Below, piece by piece: positions 1 through 5,412 of a stretch of 9,095 nt of DNA. Source of the stretch: Coriobacteriia bacterium (lineage in GTDB: Bacteria > Actinomycetota > Coriobacteriia > Anaerosomatales > SLCP01); the NCBI GenBank assembly GCA_007123455.1, contig SKKZ01000097.1, positions 1 through 9,095 of the forward strand, read 5' to 3'. The stretch's first letter is position 1. Every line of letters starts with the position of its first letter. A program made the translations under genes and the position numbers. The notes beneath the pieces were generated by a model, which saw only the letters and a list, made by a program, of their open reading frames with translations, searched no databases and had not been told where the DNA came from.

Positions 1-123
1 AGGAACCTGCCCCGGGCACGTGTGATCACCGCATCTGAAGCGAACACATACGATCTGGTCGATAACACCGCCGTGCTCTTCACGAAGCCGGCCCTGAACT
101 GGCTCGAGGAGGTACTGGCATGA
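1..123 (+). CDS. rplD: 50S ribosomal protein L4, C-terminal fragment (5' end outside window)
   Basis: Frame 1 is open from the first base and gives 40 residues before TGA at 121-123. It begins RNLPRARVITASEANTYDLV and ends in NWLEEVLA. The pattern of 'nlp.v.v..a...n.yd.l....l..t..al..lee.l' is the usual C-terminal end of L4, a 23S rRNA-binding protein of the large subunit that lines part of the peptide exit tunnel. The identification also rests on position, directly before L23 in the S10 operon. The stop codon overlaps the first possible ATG of rplW (ATGA at 120-123), so translation of the two is probably coupled. In E. coli L4 also represses its own operon through the S10 leader. That leader would lie upstream of this window, so nothing can be said about it here. 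Confidence 0.93.
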   Translation, partial: RNLPRARVITASEANTYDLVDNTAVLFTKPALNWLEEVLA

Positions 124-413
124 TGCACAACCACGACCCACGTGCTATCATCCTGCGTCCGGTCGTGTCGGAGAAGTCCTACGACATGATCGCGCAGAAC
201 CGTTACACGTTCGAGGTGGACAAGCGCGCCACCAAGCCGCAGATCGCCGATGCGGTGACCGAGATCTTCGGTGTGACGGTCGAGAAGGTCAACACCATGA
301 ACGTCGCGGGCAAGCCCCGCCGCCTCCGCTTCCGCGCGGGGACGACGCGTTCGTGGAAGAAGGCGATCGTCACTCTGAAAGAGGGCGACTCGATCGAGTT
401 CTTCGAGAGCTAA
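120..413 (+). CDS. rplW: 50S ribosomal protein L23
   Basis: This encodes a 97-residue protein, the usual size for bacterial L23, which binds 23S rRNA domain III at the tunnel exit and is a docking site for trigger factor and SRP. Typical features are the N-terminal 'iilRPVVSEKSYD' segment (about residues 10-22), the 'YTFEVDKRATKPQIADAVTEIFGV' core and the basic loop 'GKPRRLRFRAGTTRSWKKAIVTL' (about 64-86), followed by an acidic 'EGDSIEFFE' tail. Two in-frame ATGs lie at 120 and 123. A strong GAGGAGGT at 106-113, inside rplD, is 6 bases from the first and 9 from the second, so either could be used and the difference is one residue. The start overlaps the rplD stop. A long structured spacer follows the gene. 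Confidence 0.97.
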   Translation: MMHNHDPRAIILRPVVSEKSYDMIAQNRYTFEVDKRATKPQIADAVTEIFGVTVEKVNTMNVAGKPRRLRFRAGTTRSWKKAIVTLKEGDSIEFFES

Positions 414-432
414 GAGGTTCATGTTGTAAGAA

Positions 433-522
433 GGTGACCGGGTACCCGCATTGTGCGGGATGGAGCCGCCCGGCACCGTGGTAGTCCGGCGTCGGAGCCG
501 CCGCGTGTCGAACGAGGCACGC
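433..522 (+). promoter_or_regulatory. Structured spacer between rplW and rplB (candidate RNA leader of L2)
   Basis: The 149 bases between rplW and rplB contain no gene that I can support. Two stem-loops can be drawn in them. The first is compound: 433-436 (GGTG) plus 438-442 (CCGGG) pair with 469-477 (CCCGGCACC), giving 9 base pairs with a single bulged A at 437. It encloses a 6-bp hairpin, CCCGCA at 445-450 against TGCGGG at 454-459. The second pairs 503-509 with 516-522 (GCGTGTC/GGCACGC, one G-U pair, 6-base loop). The L2 ribosome binding site follows at 552-557. No U run follows either hairpin, so this is not an intrinsic terminator. A regulatory or RNA-processing role is inference only, as the pairing was found by eye. 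Confidence 0.45.
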
Positions 523-562
523 ATGTCCCAGGCGGACCGGCAATCGGACGGAAGGAGAGATG

Positions 563-1393
563 ATGGGACTCAAGAGATACAAGCCGACCTCACCGGGCCG
601 GAGGTTCCAGACGGTGTCGGATTTCGCCGACATCACTACCTCGACCCCGGAGAAGTCGCTGCTCGAGCCGCTTCCCAAGAAGGGCGGCCGCAACAACAAA
701 GGTAGGATCACGACCCGGCACCAGGGTGGCGGGCACAAGCGCCGCTATCGCCGTATCGATTTCAAGCGTACCAAGGACGGTGTTCCCGCCAAGGTCGCTA
801 CGATCGAGTACGACCCCAACCGCTCGGCGCGTATCGCGCTGTTGCACTACGCCGACGGTGAGAAGCGCTACATCCTCGCGCCACAGAAGCTCACCGTGGG
901 CGACACGGTGATGTCGGGCTCCGATGCCGACATCAAGCCGGGTAACGCGCTTGCTCTAGGCGATATCCCGACGGGTACCGTCGTCCACGCCATCGAGATG
1001 CAGCCCGGCAAGGGTGCAGCGATGGCGCGCTCGGCCGGCACTTCGGCTCAGCTGATGGCCAAGGAGGGCAACTACGCGATCCTCCGCATGCCCTCGACGG
1101 AGATGCGCAAAGTCTTGCTGACCTGCAGAGCTACCATCGGCACCGTCGGTAACGCCGAGCACGAGGGCATTTCGATCGGCAAGGCCGGCCGTAACCGCTG
1201 GAAGGGCGTCCGCCCGACGGTCCGCGGTACCGTGATGAACCCGGTCGACCATCCGCATGGTGGTGGCGAGGGCAAGAACAAGACCGCCGGTCGCCATCCC
1301 GTGAGCCCGTGGGGCGTCCCGACCAAGGGTCACCGTACGCGCAAGAAGGGTAAGGGTTCCGACCGCCTGATCATCCGCCGCCGCAAGAAGTAG
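563..1393 (+). CDS. rplB: 50S ribosomal protein L2
   Basis: L2 is a primary 23S rRNA-binding protein needed for subunit association and for the peptidyl transferase centre. The product is 276 residues from ATG 563, matching the family (about 273-280). Recognisable blocks are the N-terminal 'KYKPTSPGRRF'-type start (here LKRYKPTSPGRRFQTVSDF), 'GGRNNKGRITTRHQGGGHKRRYRRIDFKR' (about 39-68), 'IEYDPNRSARIALLHYADGEKRYILAP', and the C-terminal 'VRGTVMNPVDHPHGGGEGK'. His-230 in that last motif corresponds to the essential His-229 of E. coli L2. The extreme C-terminus is highly basic (RRRKK). An ATG at 560 is also in frame. AAGGAG at 552-557 is only 2 bases from 560 but 5 from 563, and the family usually begins with a single Met followed by a short stretch, so 563 is preferred. 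Confidence 0.97.
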   Translation: MGLKRYKPTSPGRRFQTVSDFADITTSTPEKSLLEPLPKKGGRNNKGRITTRHQGGGHKRRYRRIDFKRTKDGVPAKVATIEYDPNRSARIALLHYADGEKRYILAPQKLTVGDTVMSGSDADIKPGNALALGDIPTGTVVHAIEMQPGKGAAMARSAGTSAQLMAKEGNYAILRMPSTEMRKVLLTCRATIGTVGNAEHEGISIGKAGRNRWKGVRPTVRGTVMNPVDHPHGGGEGKNKTAGRHPVSPWGVPTKGHRTRKKGKGSDRLIIRRRKK

Positions 1394-1424
1394 CGTCGGA
1401 CCGTAAAGGGAGCTGGAGTACACG

Positions 1425-1700
1425 ATGAGCAGAAGCCTGAAAAAGGGACCCTACGTCGAGCCGCGTCTGATCGGGCGCATCCACGCCATGAACGAGGCCG
1501 GCGAGAAGAAGGTCATCAAGACCTGGTCGCGCGCGTCCACCATCTTCCCGGAGATGGTCGGTCATACGATCGCGGTCCACGACGGCCGCAAGCACGTCCC
1601 GGTCTACGTCACCGAGTCGATGGTAGGTCACAAGTTCGGCGAGTTCGCGCCGACGCGAACGTTCCGCGGACACGCGGCCGACAGGAAGGGCAAGAGGTAG
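1425..1700 (+). CDS. rpsS: 30S ribosomal protein S19
   Basis: S19 sits in the head of the small subunit, forms a complex with S13, and contacts the A-site finger and tRNA region. The 91-residue product is family length. It has the hallmark N-terminus 'SRSLKKGPYVEPRL' and the conserved 'IKTWSRASTIFPEMVGHTIAVHDGRKHVPVYV' (about 28-60), then 'MVGHKFGEFAPTRTFRGHAADRKGKR', which is the usual basic C-terminal tail. The ATG at 1425 is preceded by GGAG at 1415-1418 with 6-base spacing. The gap after rplB is 31 bases and has no clear structure. Three bases separate it from rplV. Confidence 0.97.
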   Translation: MSRSLKKGPYVEPRLIGRIHAMNEAGEKKVIKTWSRASTIFPEMVGHTIAVHDGRKHVPVYVTESMVGHKFGEFAPTRTFRGHAADRKGKR

Positions 1701-1703
1701 AAG

Positions 1704-2045
1704 ATGGAAGCGAGAGCTGTTGCACGCTACGTGCGGGTAAGCCCGCGCAAAGCCCGCCTCGTCATCGACCTCATCCGCGGTAAGTCCGTGGAGGAGGCCA
1801 CCGCCATCCTCAGGTTCACCCCTCGTGCCGCCGCCGAGGTCGTGGAGAAGGTGCTGTTGAGCGCAGCGGCCAACGCCGAGAAGAACCTGAAGATCAAGCG
1901 TGACGATCTGTATGTGTCCACCGTGTTTGTCGATGAGGGTCCGACCCTCAAGCGGATCAGGCCGCGTGCCATGGGCCGCGCAGCCCGTATCGACAAGCGC
2001 ACGAGCCACATCACCGTGGTCGTCAAGCAGCGAGAGGAGGCGTAA
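1704..2045 (+). CDS. rplV: 50S ribosomal protein L22
   Basis: L22 binds all domains of 23S rRNA, and its long beta-hairpin lines the exit tunnel near the macrolide site. The 113-residue product has the typical 'ARYVRVSPRKARLVIDLIRGKSVEEA' N-terminal half (residues 6-31), a helical 'AAAEVVEKVLLSAAANAEKN' segment, and the C-terminal 'VDEGPTLKRIRPRAMGRAARIDKRTSHITVVV' hairpin containing the tunnel-lining residues. The hairpin looks complete, and I see no insertion or deletion of the type known for macrolide resistance. The ATG at 1704 has AGAGG at 1693-1697 inside the end of rpsS (6-base spacing). Only three bases separate the two genes, which suggests coupled translation. Confidence 0.96.
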   Translation: MEARAVARYVRVSPRKARLVIDLIRGKSVEEATAILRFTPRAAAEVVEKVLLSAAANAEKNLKIKRDDLYVSTVFVDEGPTLKRIRPRAMGRAARIDKRTSHITVVVKQREEA

Positions 2046-2049
2046 AGCC

Positions 2050-2748
2050 GTGGGTCAGAAGGTATACCCCGTTGGTTTCAGGCTGGGCATCACCGAAGAG
2101 TGGCGTTCCCGCTGGTACGCCGGCAAGGACTACAGTAAGACCCTGGCCGAGGACCTGAAGATCCGCGAGTATCTGATGGACCGCCTCCGTCGTGCCGCGG
2201 TCTCCCGTGTGGAGATCGAGCGCAAGGGCGACAAGCTGGTGGTCGACTTGTGGACCGCGCGCCCCGGCATCGTCATCGGCAAGAAGGGCTCCGAGGTCGA
2301 TGCGTTGCGCAAGGACCTCGAGAAGATGAGCGGCTCGACGGTCGCTGTGAACATCATCGAGATCAAGCGCCCCGAGCTCGATGCGACGCTGGTGGCTCAG
2401 AGCGTCGCCGAACAGCTGGTCGGTCGTGTGGCGTTCCGCCGCGCGATGCGCAAGGCGGTGGCTTCCGCGATGAAGAGCGGGGCCCTCGGCATCCGGATCC
2501 AGTGCTCGGGTCGCCTCGGCGGCGCCGAGATGGGTCGACGCGAGTGGTATCGCGAAGGCCGTGTGCCGCTGCATACGCTGCGCGCCAAGATCGACTACGG
2601 TACCGCCACCGCCCGCACGAACATGGGCGCGGTCGGCGTGAAGGTATGGATCTATCGCGGTGAGGTTCTGCCCGGTCAGGAGATTCCGACGCCTGAGATG
2701 GAGCGTCCGGCGCGTCCTCGCCGTTCTAACCGTGGAGGGAGATCGTAA
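2050..2748 (+). CDS. rpsC: 30S ribosomal protein S3
   Basis: S3 is a head protein at the mRNA entry channel that, with S4 and S5, helps unwind mRNA. The product is 232 residues from GTG 2050. It starts MGQKVYPVGFRLGITEEWRS and carries a KH type II domain with the GxxG loop GKKG at residues 77-80 (within GIVIGKKGSEVDALRKDLEK). The C-terminal domain has 'FRRAMRKAVASAMKSGALGIRIQCSGRLGGAEMGRREWYREGRVPLHTLRAKIDYG', which is strongly conserved. The frame is open further upstream, but the region before 2050 overlaps rplV and does not look like S3. AGAGGAGG at 2033-2040 is 9 bases from GTG 2050 and settles the start. The tail is short and Arg-rich, without the long extension seen in some actinobacteria. 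Confidence 0.96.
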   Translation: MGQKVYPVGFRLGITEEWRSRWYAGKDYSKTLAEDLKIREYLMDRLRRAAVSRVEIERKGDKLVVDLWTARPGIVIGKKGSEVDALRKDLEKMSGSTVAVNIIEIKRPELDATLVAQSVAEQLVGRVAFRRAMRKAVASAMKSGALGIRIQCSGRLGGAEMGRREWYREGRVPLHTLRAKIDYGTATARTNMGAVGVKVWIYRGEVLPGQEIPTPEMERPARPRRSNRGGRS

Positions 2749-2749
2749 G

Positions 2750-3175
2750 ATGCTGCTGCCCAAGCGAGTGAAGCACCGCAAGGTGCAGCGGGGATCCATG
2801 AAGGGCATGGCCAAAGGTGGTACCGAGGTCCAGCAGGGCGACTTCGGACTCAAGGCCCTTGAGCCTGCCTGGATCACGAACCGCCAGATCGAGGCGGCTC
2901 GTGTCGCGATGACCCGTCACATGAAGCGTGGCGGAAAGGTGTGGATCAACATCTTTCCGGACAAGCCCGTGACCCAGAAGCCCGCCGAGACCCGTATGGG
3001 TTCGGGCAAGGGTAACCCCGAGAAATGGGTTGCCGTGGTCAAGCCCGGACGCGTCATGTTCGAGGTGGCCGGTGTGTCCGAGGAGGTGGCTCGTGAGGCG
3101 ATGCGTCTTGCCGCTCACAAGCTGCCCATCAGGTGTAGGTTCGTGAACCGAGCCGACAGTGGCGGTGAAGCGTAG
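2750..3175 (+). CDS. rplP: 50S ribosomal protein L16
   Basis: L16 (bacterial uL16) is a late-assembling large-subunit protein that organises the A-site tRNA region and the peptidyl transferase centre. The 141-residue product has the usual N-terminus 'MLLPKRVKHRKVQRGSMKG' and 'GDFGLKALEPAWITNRQIEAARVAMTRHMKRGGKVWINIFPDKPVTQKP' (about 30-78). The conserved 'RMGSGKGNPEKWVAVVKPGRVMFEVAGV' loop contains the arginine equivalent to the residue that is hydroxylated in E. coli (Arg-81). ATG 2750 lies just after the rpsC stop, and GGAGGGA at 2734-2740 gives 9-base spacing. The stop (TAG 3173-3175) abuts the rpmC ATG directly. Confidence 0.97.
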   Translation: MLLPKRVKHRKVQRGSMKGMAKGGTEVQQGDFGLKALEPAWITNRQIEAARVAMTRHMKRGGKVWINIFPDKPVTQKPAETRMGSGKGNPEKWVAVVKPGRVMFEVAGVSEEVAREAMRLAAHKLPIRCRFVNRADSGGEA

Positions 3176-3391
3176 ATGAAGACTGAAGATATCAAAGGAT
3201 TGGCCGAATCCGATCTTGTGGAGAAGGTCAAGGAGGCCCGGACGGAGCTGTTCAACCTCAGGTTCCAGCTCGCTACCGGCCAGCTCGACAACCCAGCCAG
3301 GATCAAGGCCGTCAAGAAGGACATCGCGCGGCTCTTGACCGAGCTGCACTCCCGCGAGCTGAGCGCATCGCGTGACGCGGCGGCCTCGTGA
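3176..3391 (+). CDS. rpmC: 50S ribosomal protein L29
   Basis: L29 is a small two-helix protein near the tunnel exit, next to L23, and takes part in the SRP and trigger-factor docking site. The 71-residue product contains 'LAESDLVEKVKEARTELFNLRFQLATGQLDNPARIKAVKKDIARLLTELHSREL', which covers the standard antiparallel helices including the 'LFNLRFQLATGQLDN' signature. The last ten or so residues (SASRDAAAS) are an extra low-complexity tail beyond the usual 60-67 residues. The ATG follows the rplP stop with no gap and has only a weak upstream GGTGAAG, so translation probably depends on coupling to rplP. The stop overlaps an in-frame upstream GTG of rpsQ. Confidence 0.96.
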   Translation: MKTEDIKGLAESDLVEKVKEARTELFNLRFQLATGQLDNPARIKAVKKDIARLLTELHSRELSASRDAAAS

Positions 3392-3411
3392 AGACGGTGG
3401 AGAGGATCGGT

Positions 3412-3672
3412 ATGAGCAACGAACGTAACAGGCGCAAGACCCGCCAGGGTGTGGTCGTCTCTGCAGGCGCAGAGAAGAGCTGCGTGGTCATGGTCGAGGA
3501 GCGCAAGCGTCATCCTCTGTACGGCAAGATGATCACCAAGAGCACGAAGTTTCACGCGCACGACGAGGAGAACGCCGCTCGGGTCGGTGACGTCGTCCAG
3601 ATCATGGAGACCCGCCCGATTTCGAAGCTCAAGCGGTGGCGCCTCATCGAGGTCGTCGAGAAGGCCAAGTAG
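3412..3672 (+). CDS. rpsQ: 30S ribosomal protein S17
   Basis: S17 is a primary 16S rRNA-binding protein with an OB fold that sits in the body of the small subunit. The product is 86 residues from ATG 3412, close to the family's usual 80-90. It has 'RRKTRQGVVVSAGAEKSCVVMVEERKRHPLYGKMITKSTKFHAHDEENAARVGDVVQIMETRPISKLKRWRLIEVVEKA', and the 'hPlYgK...KfhaHDe' and 'GD.v.i.EtRP.sk.krwrl' motifs are diagnostic. A GTG at 3388 in the same frame overlaps the rpmC stop (GTGA) and would add eight residues. ATG 3412 is preferred because GGAGAGG at 3399-3405 sits 6 bases upstream of it and the N-terminus then matches the family. Confidence 0.95.
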   Translation: MSNERNRRKTRQGVVVSAGAEKSCVVMVEERKRHPLYGKMITKSTKFHAHDEENAARVGDVVQIMETRPISKLKRWRLIEVVEKAK

Positions 3673-3689
3673 CAGAGTCGGCTGTCGAT

Positions 3690-3710
3690 GTGCGCCGCAC
3701 CGCAGCGCAC
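3690..3710 (+). promoter_or_regulatory. Hairpin in the rpsQ-rplN spacer
   Basis: The 70-base spacer before rplN contains a 6-bp GC-rich stem, GTGCGC at 3690-3695 against GCGCAC at 3705-3710, with a 9-base loop. No U tract follows, so it does not resemble an intrinsic terminator. This is the position of the S10/spc operon boundary and the spc promoter in E. coli, but I see no convincing -10 or -35 element here. The two halves therefore probably share a transcript. Confidence 0.4.
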
Positions 3711-3742
3711 CTCTCACTGTCCGAGCGGTTTCGGAGGAAGAA

Positions 3743-4111
3743 ATGATTCAAGCAGAATCACGGCTCAAAGTGGCCGACAACTCAGGTGCAAGGCGGGTGC
3801 TGTGCATCAAGGTGCTCGGCGGCTCGAAGCGCCGGTATGCACGGGTCGGCGACACGATCGTCTGCACGGTCAAGGAGGCGATCCCCAACGGCAACGTCAA
3901 AAAGGGCGAGATCGTCCGCGCCGTGGTCGTTCGTACCAAGAAAGAAGTCCGTAGGCCGGATGGCAGCTACATCAAGTTCGACGAGAATGCTGCCGTCATC
4001 ATCGACAACCAGGGCAACCCTCGGGGGACACGAATCTTCGGCCCGGTCGCGCGCGAGCTGCGTGACCAGCGCTACATGAAGATCGTCTCACTCGCGCCTG
4101 AAGTCCTGTAA
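3743..4111 (+). CDS. rplN: 50S ribosomal protein L14
   Basis: L14 is a beta-barrel protein at the subunit interface, contacting 16S rRNA in bridges B5 and B8 and providing the docking surface for the silencing factor RsfS. The product is exactly 122 residues, the standard length. It begins MIQAESRLKVADNSGARRVL and carries 'CIKVLGGSKRRYARVGDTIVCTVKEAIPNGNVKKGEIVRAVVVRTKKEVRRPDGSYIKFDENAAVIIDNQGNPRGTRIFGPVARELRD..YMKIVSLAPEVL'. The start is ATG 3743, with GGAGGAAG at 3733-3740. The open frame continues upstream to 3587 but overlaps rpsQ there and lacks similarity to L14. The stop TAA overlaps the Shine-Dalgarno sequence of rplX. Confidence 0.97.
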   Translation: MIQAESRLKVADNSGARRVLCIKVLGGSKRRYARVGDTIVCTVKEAIPNGNVKKGEIVRAVVVRTKKEVRRPDGSYIKFDENAAVIIDNQGNPRGTRIFGPVARELRDQRYMKIVSLAPEVL

Positions 4112-4125
4112 GGAGGTCGCACCAG

Positions 4126-4446
4126 ATGGCGAAGTCACTGATTATCCGCAAGGGCGACCGCGTCAAGGTCATCGCTGGCAAGGACAAGGGCAAAGAGAGC
4201 CGTGTCCTGCGCGTGTACCCGCACAAGGAGCGCCTCGTAGTGGAGCGCGTCAACATGATCAAGAAGCACGAGCGTGCGACCCAGAAGAAGCCAAAGGGCG
4301 GCATTCTGGAGATCGAGGGCACGATCCACGTCAGTAACGTGATGTTGCTGTGCCCGAGCTGCAGCCAGGCCACCCGCGTCGGCAGCAAGCGTGAGGGCGG
4401 CAACCGTGTCCGCGTTTGTAAGAAGTGTGGCAAGGACATCGATTAG
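4126..4446 (+). CDS. rplX: 50S ribosomal protein L24, zinc-ribbon type
   Basis: L24 initiates 50S assembly by binding the 5' end of 23S rRNA. The 106-residue product has the N-terminal KOW motif, 'IRKGDRVKVIAGKDKGKESRVLRVYPHKERLVVERVNM' (about 7-44). The middle 'KKHERATQKKPKGGILEIEGTIHVSNVML' follows the usual pattern. The C-terminus carries two CxxC pairs, Cys-76/79 (CPSC) and Cys-98/101 (CKKC), which form a probable zinc ribbon. L24 of many bacteria keeps these cysteines, while E. coli has lost them. TAAGGAGGT at 4109-4117 is an essentially full-length anti-Shine-Dalgarno match that overlaps the rplN stop, 8 bases before the ATG. Confidence 0.96.
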   Translation: MAKSLIIRKGDRVKVIAGKDKGKESRVLRVYPHKERLVVERVNMIKKHERATQKKPKGGILEIEGTIHVSNVMLLCPSCSQATRVGSKREGGNRVRVCKKCGKDID

Positions 4447-4460
4447 AGGTACGTCAACAG

Positions 4461-4510
4461 TCCGCGTCCGGAGTCCCCGGATGCGGGGCGTCGGGTCGGA
4501 AATCCGACGC
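4461..4510 (+). promoter_or_regulatory. Two tandem hairpins in the rplX-rplE spacer
   Basis: The 91 bases between rplX and rplE contain two neighbouring stem-loops. The first pairs CCGCGTCCGG at 4462-4471 with CCGGATGCGG at 4477-4486: ten base pairs including one G-U, with a 5-base loop. The second pairs GCGTCGG at 4488-4494 with CCGACGC at 4504-4510 (7 bp, 9-base loop). An alternative GTCGG/CCGAC stem with an AAAT loop is also possible. The rplE ribosome binding site follows at 4524-4529, and no U run is present. In E. coli the translational repressor S8 binds the mRNA at the start of L5, so position makes this a candidate regulatory site. I could not confirm an S8-type core by eye. Confidence 0.45.
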
Positions 4511-4537
4511 GATTCGAGCACACGGAGGTAACAACCG

Positions 4538-5080
4538 GTGGCAGCAAGGTTCAAAGAGCAGTACAAGACCGAGGTCGTGCCCGCCCTTATGGAGCGGTTC
4601 GGCTACGGCAATATCAACGAGGTGCCACGTCTCGAGAAGATTGTCGTGAACATGGGCGTGGGCGAGGCCGTGGCCGATGCAAAGCAGCTTGATGCGGCGA
4701 TGAGCGATCTTGCCACGGTGACCGGGCAGAAGCCGATGATCACGCGGGCCAAGAAGTCGATCGCCAGCTTCAAGCTCCGCCAGCACATGCCGATCGGGGC
4801 GAAGGTGACACTTCGCGGAGAGCGGATGTGGGAGTTCTTCGATCGGCTGATGTCCACCGCGATCCCGCGTATCCGTGACTTCCGTGGTCTGCCCACGAAG
4901 TCGTTCGACGGCCGGGGCAACTACTCGATGGGCGTGACCGAGCAGCTTATCTTCCCCGAGGTCGATTACGACAAAGTCGACCGCATCAGAGGTATGGACA
5001 TCACGTTCGTCACGAGTGCGAAAACCGACGAGGAAGCGAAGGCGCTGCTCGAAGCGTTCTCCTTCCCGTTCAAGCGATAG
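4538..5080 (+). CDS. rplE: 50S ribosomal protein L5
   Basis: L5 binds 5S rRNA in the central protuberance and contacts the P-site tRNA and S13. The 180-residue product is standard length. Conserved features are 'NINEVPRLEKIVVNMGVGEAV' (about 25-45), 'ATVTGQKPMITRAKKSIASFKLRQHMPIGAKVTLRGERMWEFFDRL' (about 60-105), 'AIPRIRDFRGLPTKSFDGRGNYSMGVTEQLIFPEVDYDKVDRIRGMDITFVTSAKTDEEAKALLEAFSFPF', the last being the strongly conserved C-terminal domain. The start is GTG 4538, with GGAGGT at 4524-4529 at 8-base spacing. The spacer before it contains two hairpins at 4461-4510. Confidence 0.97.
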   Translation: MAARFKEQYKTEVVPALMERFGYGNINEVPRLEKIVVNMGVGEAVADAKQLDAAMSDLATVTGQKPMITRAKKSIASFKLRQHMPIGAKVTLRGERMWEFFDRLMSTAIPRIRDFRGLPTKSFDGRGNYSMGVTEQLIFPEVDYDKVDRIRGMDITFVTSAKTDEEAKALLEAFSFPFKR

Positions 5081-5091
5081 ATTCTACCGGT

Positions 5092-5111
5092 CGGCGCCGG
5101 ACGCGGCGCCG
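5092..5111 (+). promoter_or_regulatory. GC-only hairpin in the rplE-rpsZ spacer
   Basis: In the 48-base spacer, CGGCGCC at 5092-5098 pairs with GGCGCCG at 5105-5111, a 7-bp stem made only of G-C pairs with a 6-base loop. The S14 ribosome binding site begins five bases later, at 5116. No U tract follows. The structure could affect ribosome access or RNase processing, but that is inference. Confidence 0.4.
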
Positions 5112-5128
5112 CGGCAAGGAGGTTTCAG

Positions 5129-5314
5129 GTGGCAAAGAAGTCGATGATCGCCAAGGCGAAGCGCACCCCGAAGTTCGGTGTGCGTGCCGTCAACCGCTGC
5201 AACCGCTGCGGGCGGCCGCGTGCCTACTATCGCCAGTTCGGCATGTGCCGCATCTGCGTGCGTGAGCTCGCGAGTCGCGGCGAACTACCTGGCGTTCGCA
5301 AGGCCAGCTGGTAG
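5129..5314 (+). CDS. rpsZ: 30S ribosomal protein S14, zinc-binding (type Z)
   Basis: S14 is a late-assembling protein in the 30S head near S3 and S10. The 61-residue product is the length of the zinc-containing type found in Gram-positive and many other bacteria. The zinc site is Cys-24 and Cys-27 (CNRC), then Cys-40 and Cys-43 (CRIC), separated by 12 residues within 'CGRPRAYYRQFGMCRIC'. The N-terminus MAKKSMIAKAKRTPKFGVRA and the C-terminal 'ELASRGELPGVRKASW' are typical. The start is GTG 5129, with AAGGAGGT at 5116-5123 at 5-base spacing. Some authors name this gene rpsN type Z. The S14 position within the spc cluster is the standard one. Confidence 0.97.
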   Translation: MAKKSMIAKAKRTPKFGVRAVNRCNRCGRPRAYYRQFGMCRICVRELASRGELPGVRKASW

Positions 5315-5355
5315 GCCACGCCAGGAGGATCCGTCCGACAGGCGCGCAAGCCACG

Positions 5356-5390
5356 GGTTGACGCGAACCGTCGGGGTGGAGTCATCCCGA
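5356..5390 (+). promoter_or_regulatory. Hairpins in the rpsZ-rpsH spacer
   Basis: The 98-base gap before rpsH has a modest structure. TCGGGGT at 5371-5377 pairs with ATCCCGA at 5384-5390 (7 bp with one G-U, 6-base loop). Just before it, GGTT at 5356-5359 can pair with AACC at 5366-5369, a weaker stem. The rpsH ribosome binding site AGGAGG follows at 5396-5401. No gene is visible in the gap. The function is unknown. Confidence 0.35.
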
Positions 5391-5412
5391 TCCATAGGAG
5401 GAAATGAGAACC

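Noticed and set aside
451..705. An 84-codon plus-strand frame in the rplW-rplB spacer running into rplB
   Set aside because: It overlaps rplB out of frame, is arginine-rich, has no convincing ribosome binding site and no similarity that I recognise.
1371..2009. Minus-strand open frame of 212 codons opposite rpsS and rplV
   Set aside because: It lies opposite S19 and L22, has a composition typical of a high-GC shadow, and has no family resemblance.
1900..2049. Possible N-terminal extension of rpsC
   Set aside because: The frame is open, but it overlaps rplV and lacks S3 similarity. GTG 2050 has a good AGAGGAGG site and the conserved MGQKVYPVGFRLGI start.
2023..2877. Minus-strand open frame of 284 codons opposite rpsC and rplP
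   Set aside because: It is an antisense shadow of S3 and L16, with no recognisable domain and no independent signal.
3587..3742. Possible N-terminal extension of rplN
   Set aside because: It overlaps rpsQ, does not look like L14, and ATG 3743 gives exactly 122 residues.
4461..4510. Hairpins as intrinsic terminators
   Set aside because: None of the spacer hairpins (here, or at 445-459, 3690-3710, 5092-5111, 6383-6402 or 7583-7601) is followed by a run of T residues, and the operon continues with full-length genes.
5358..5390. TTGACG at 5358-5363 resembling a -35 element before rpsH
   Set aside because: No -10-like hexamer lies 16-18 bases downstream (the bases are GTCATC/TCATCC), so a promoter is not supported.
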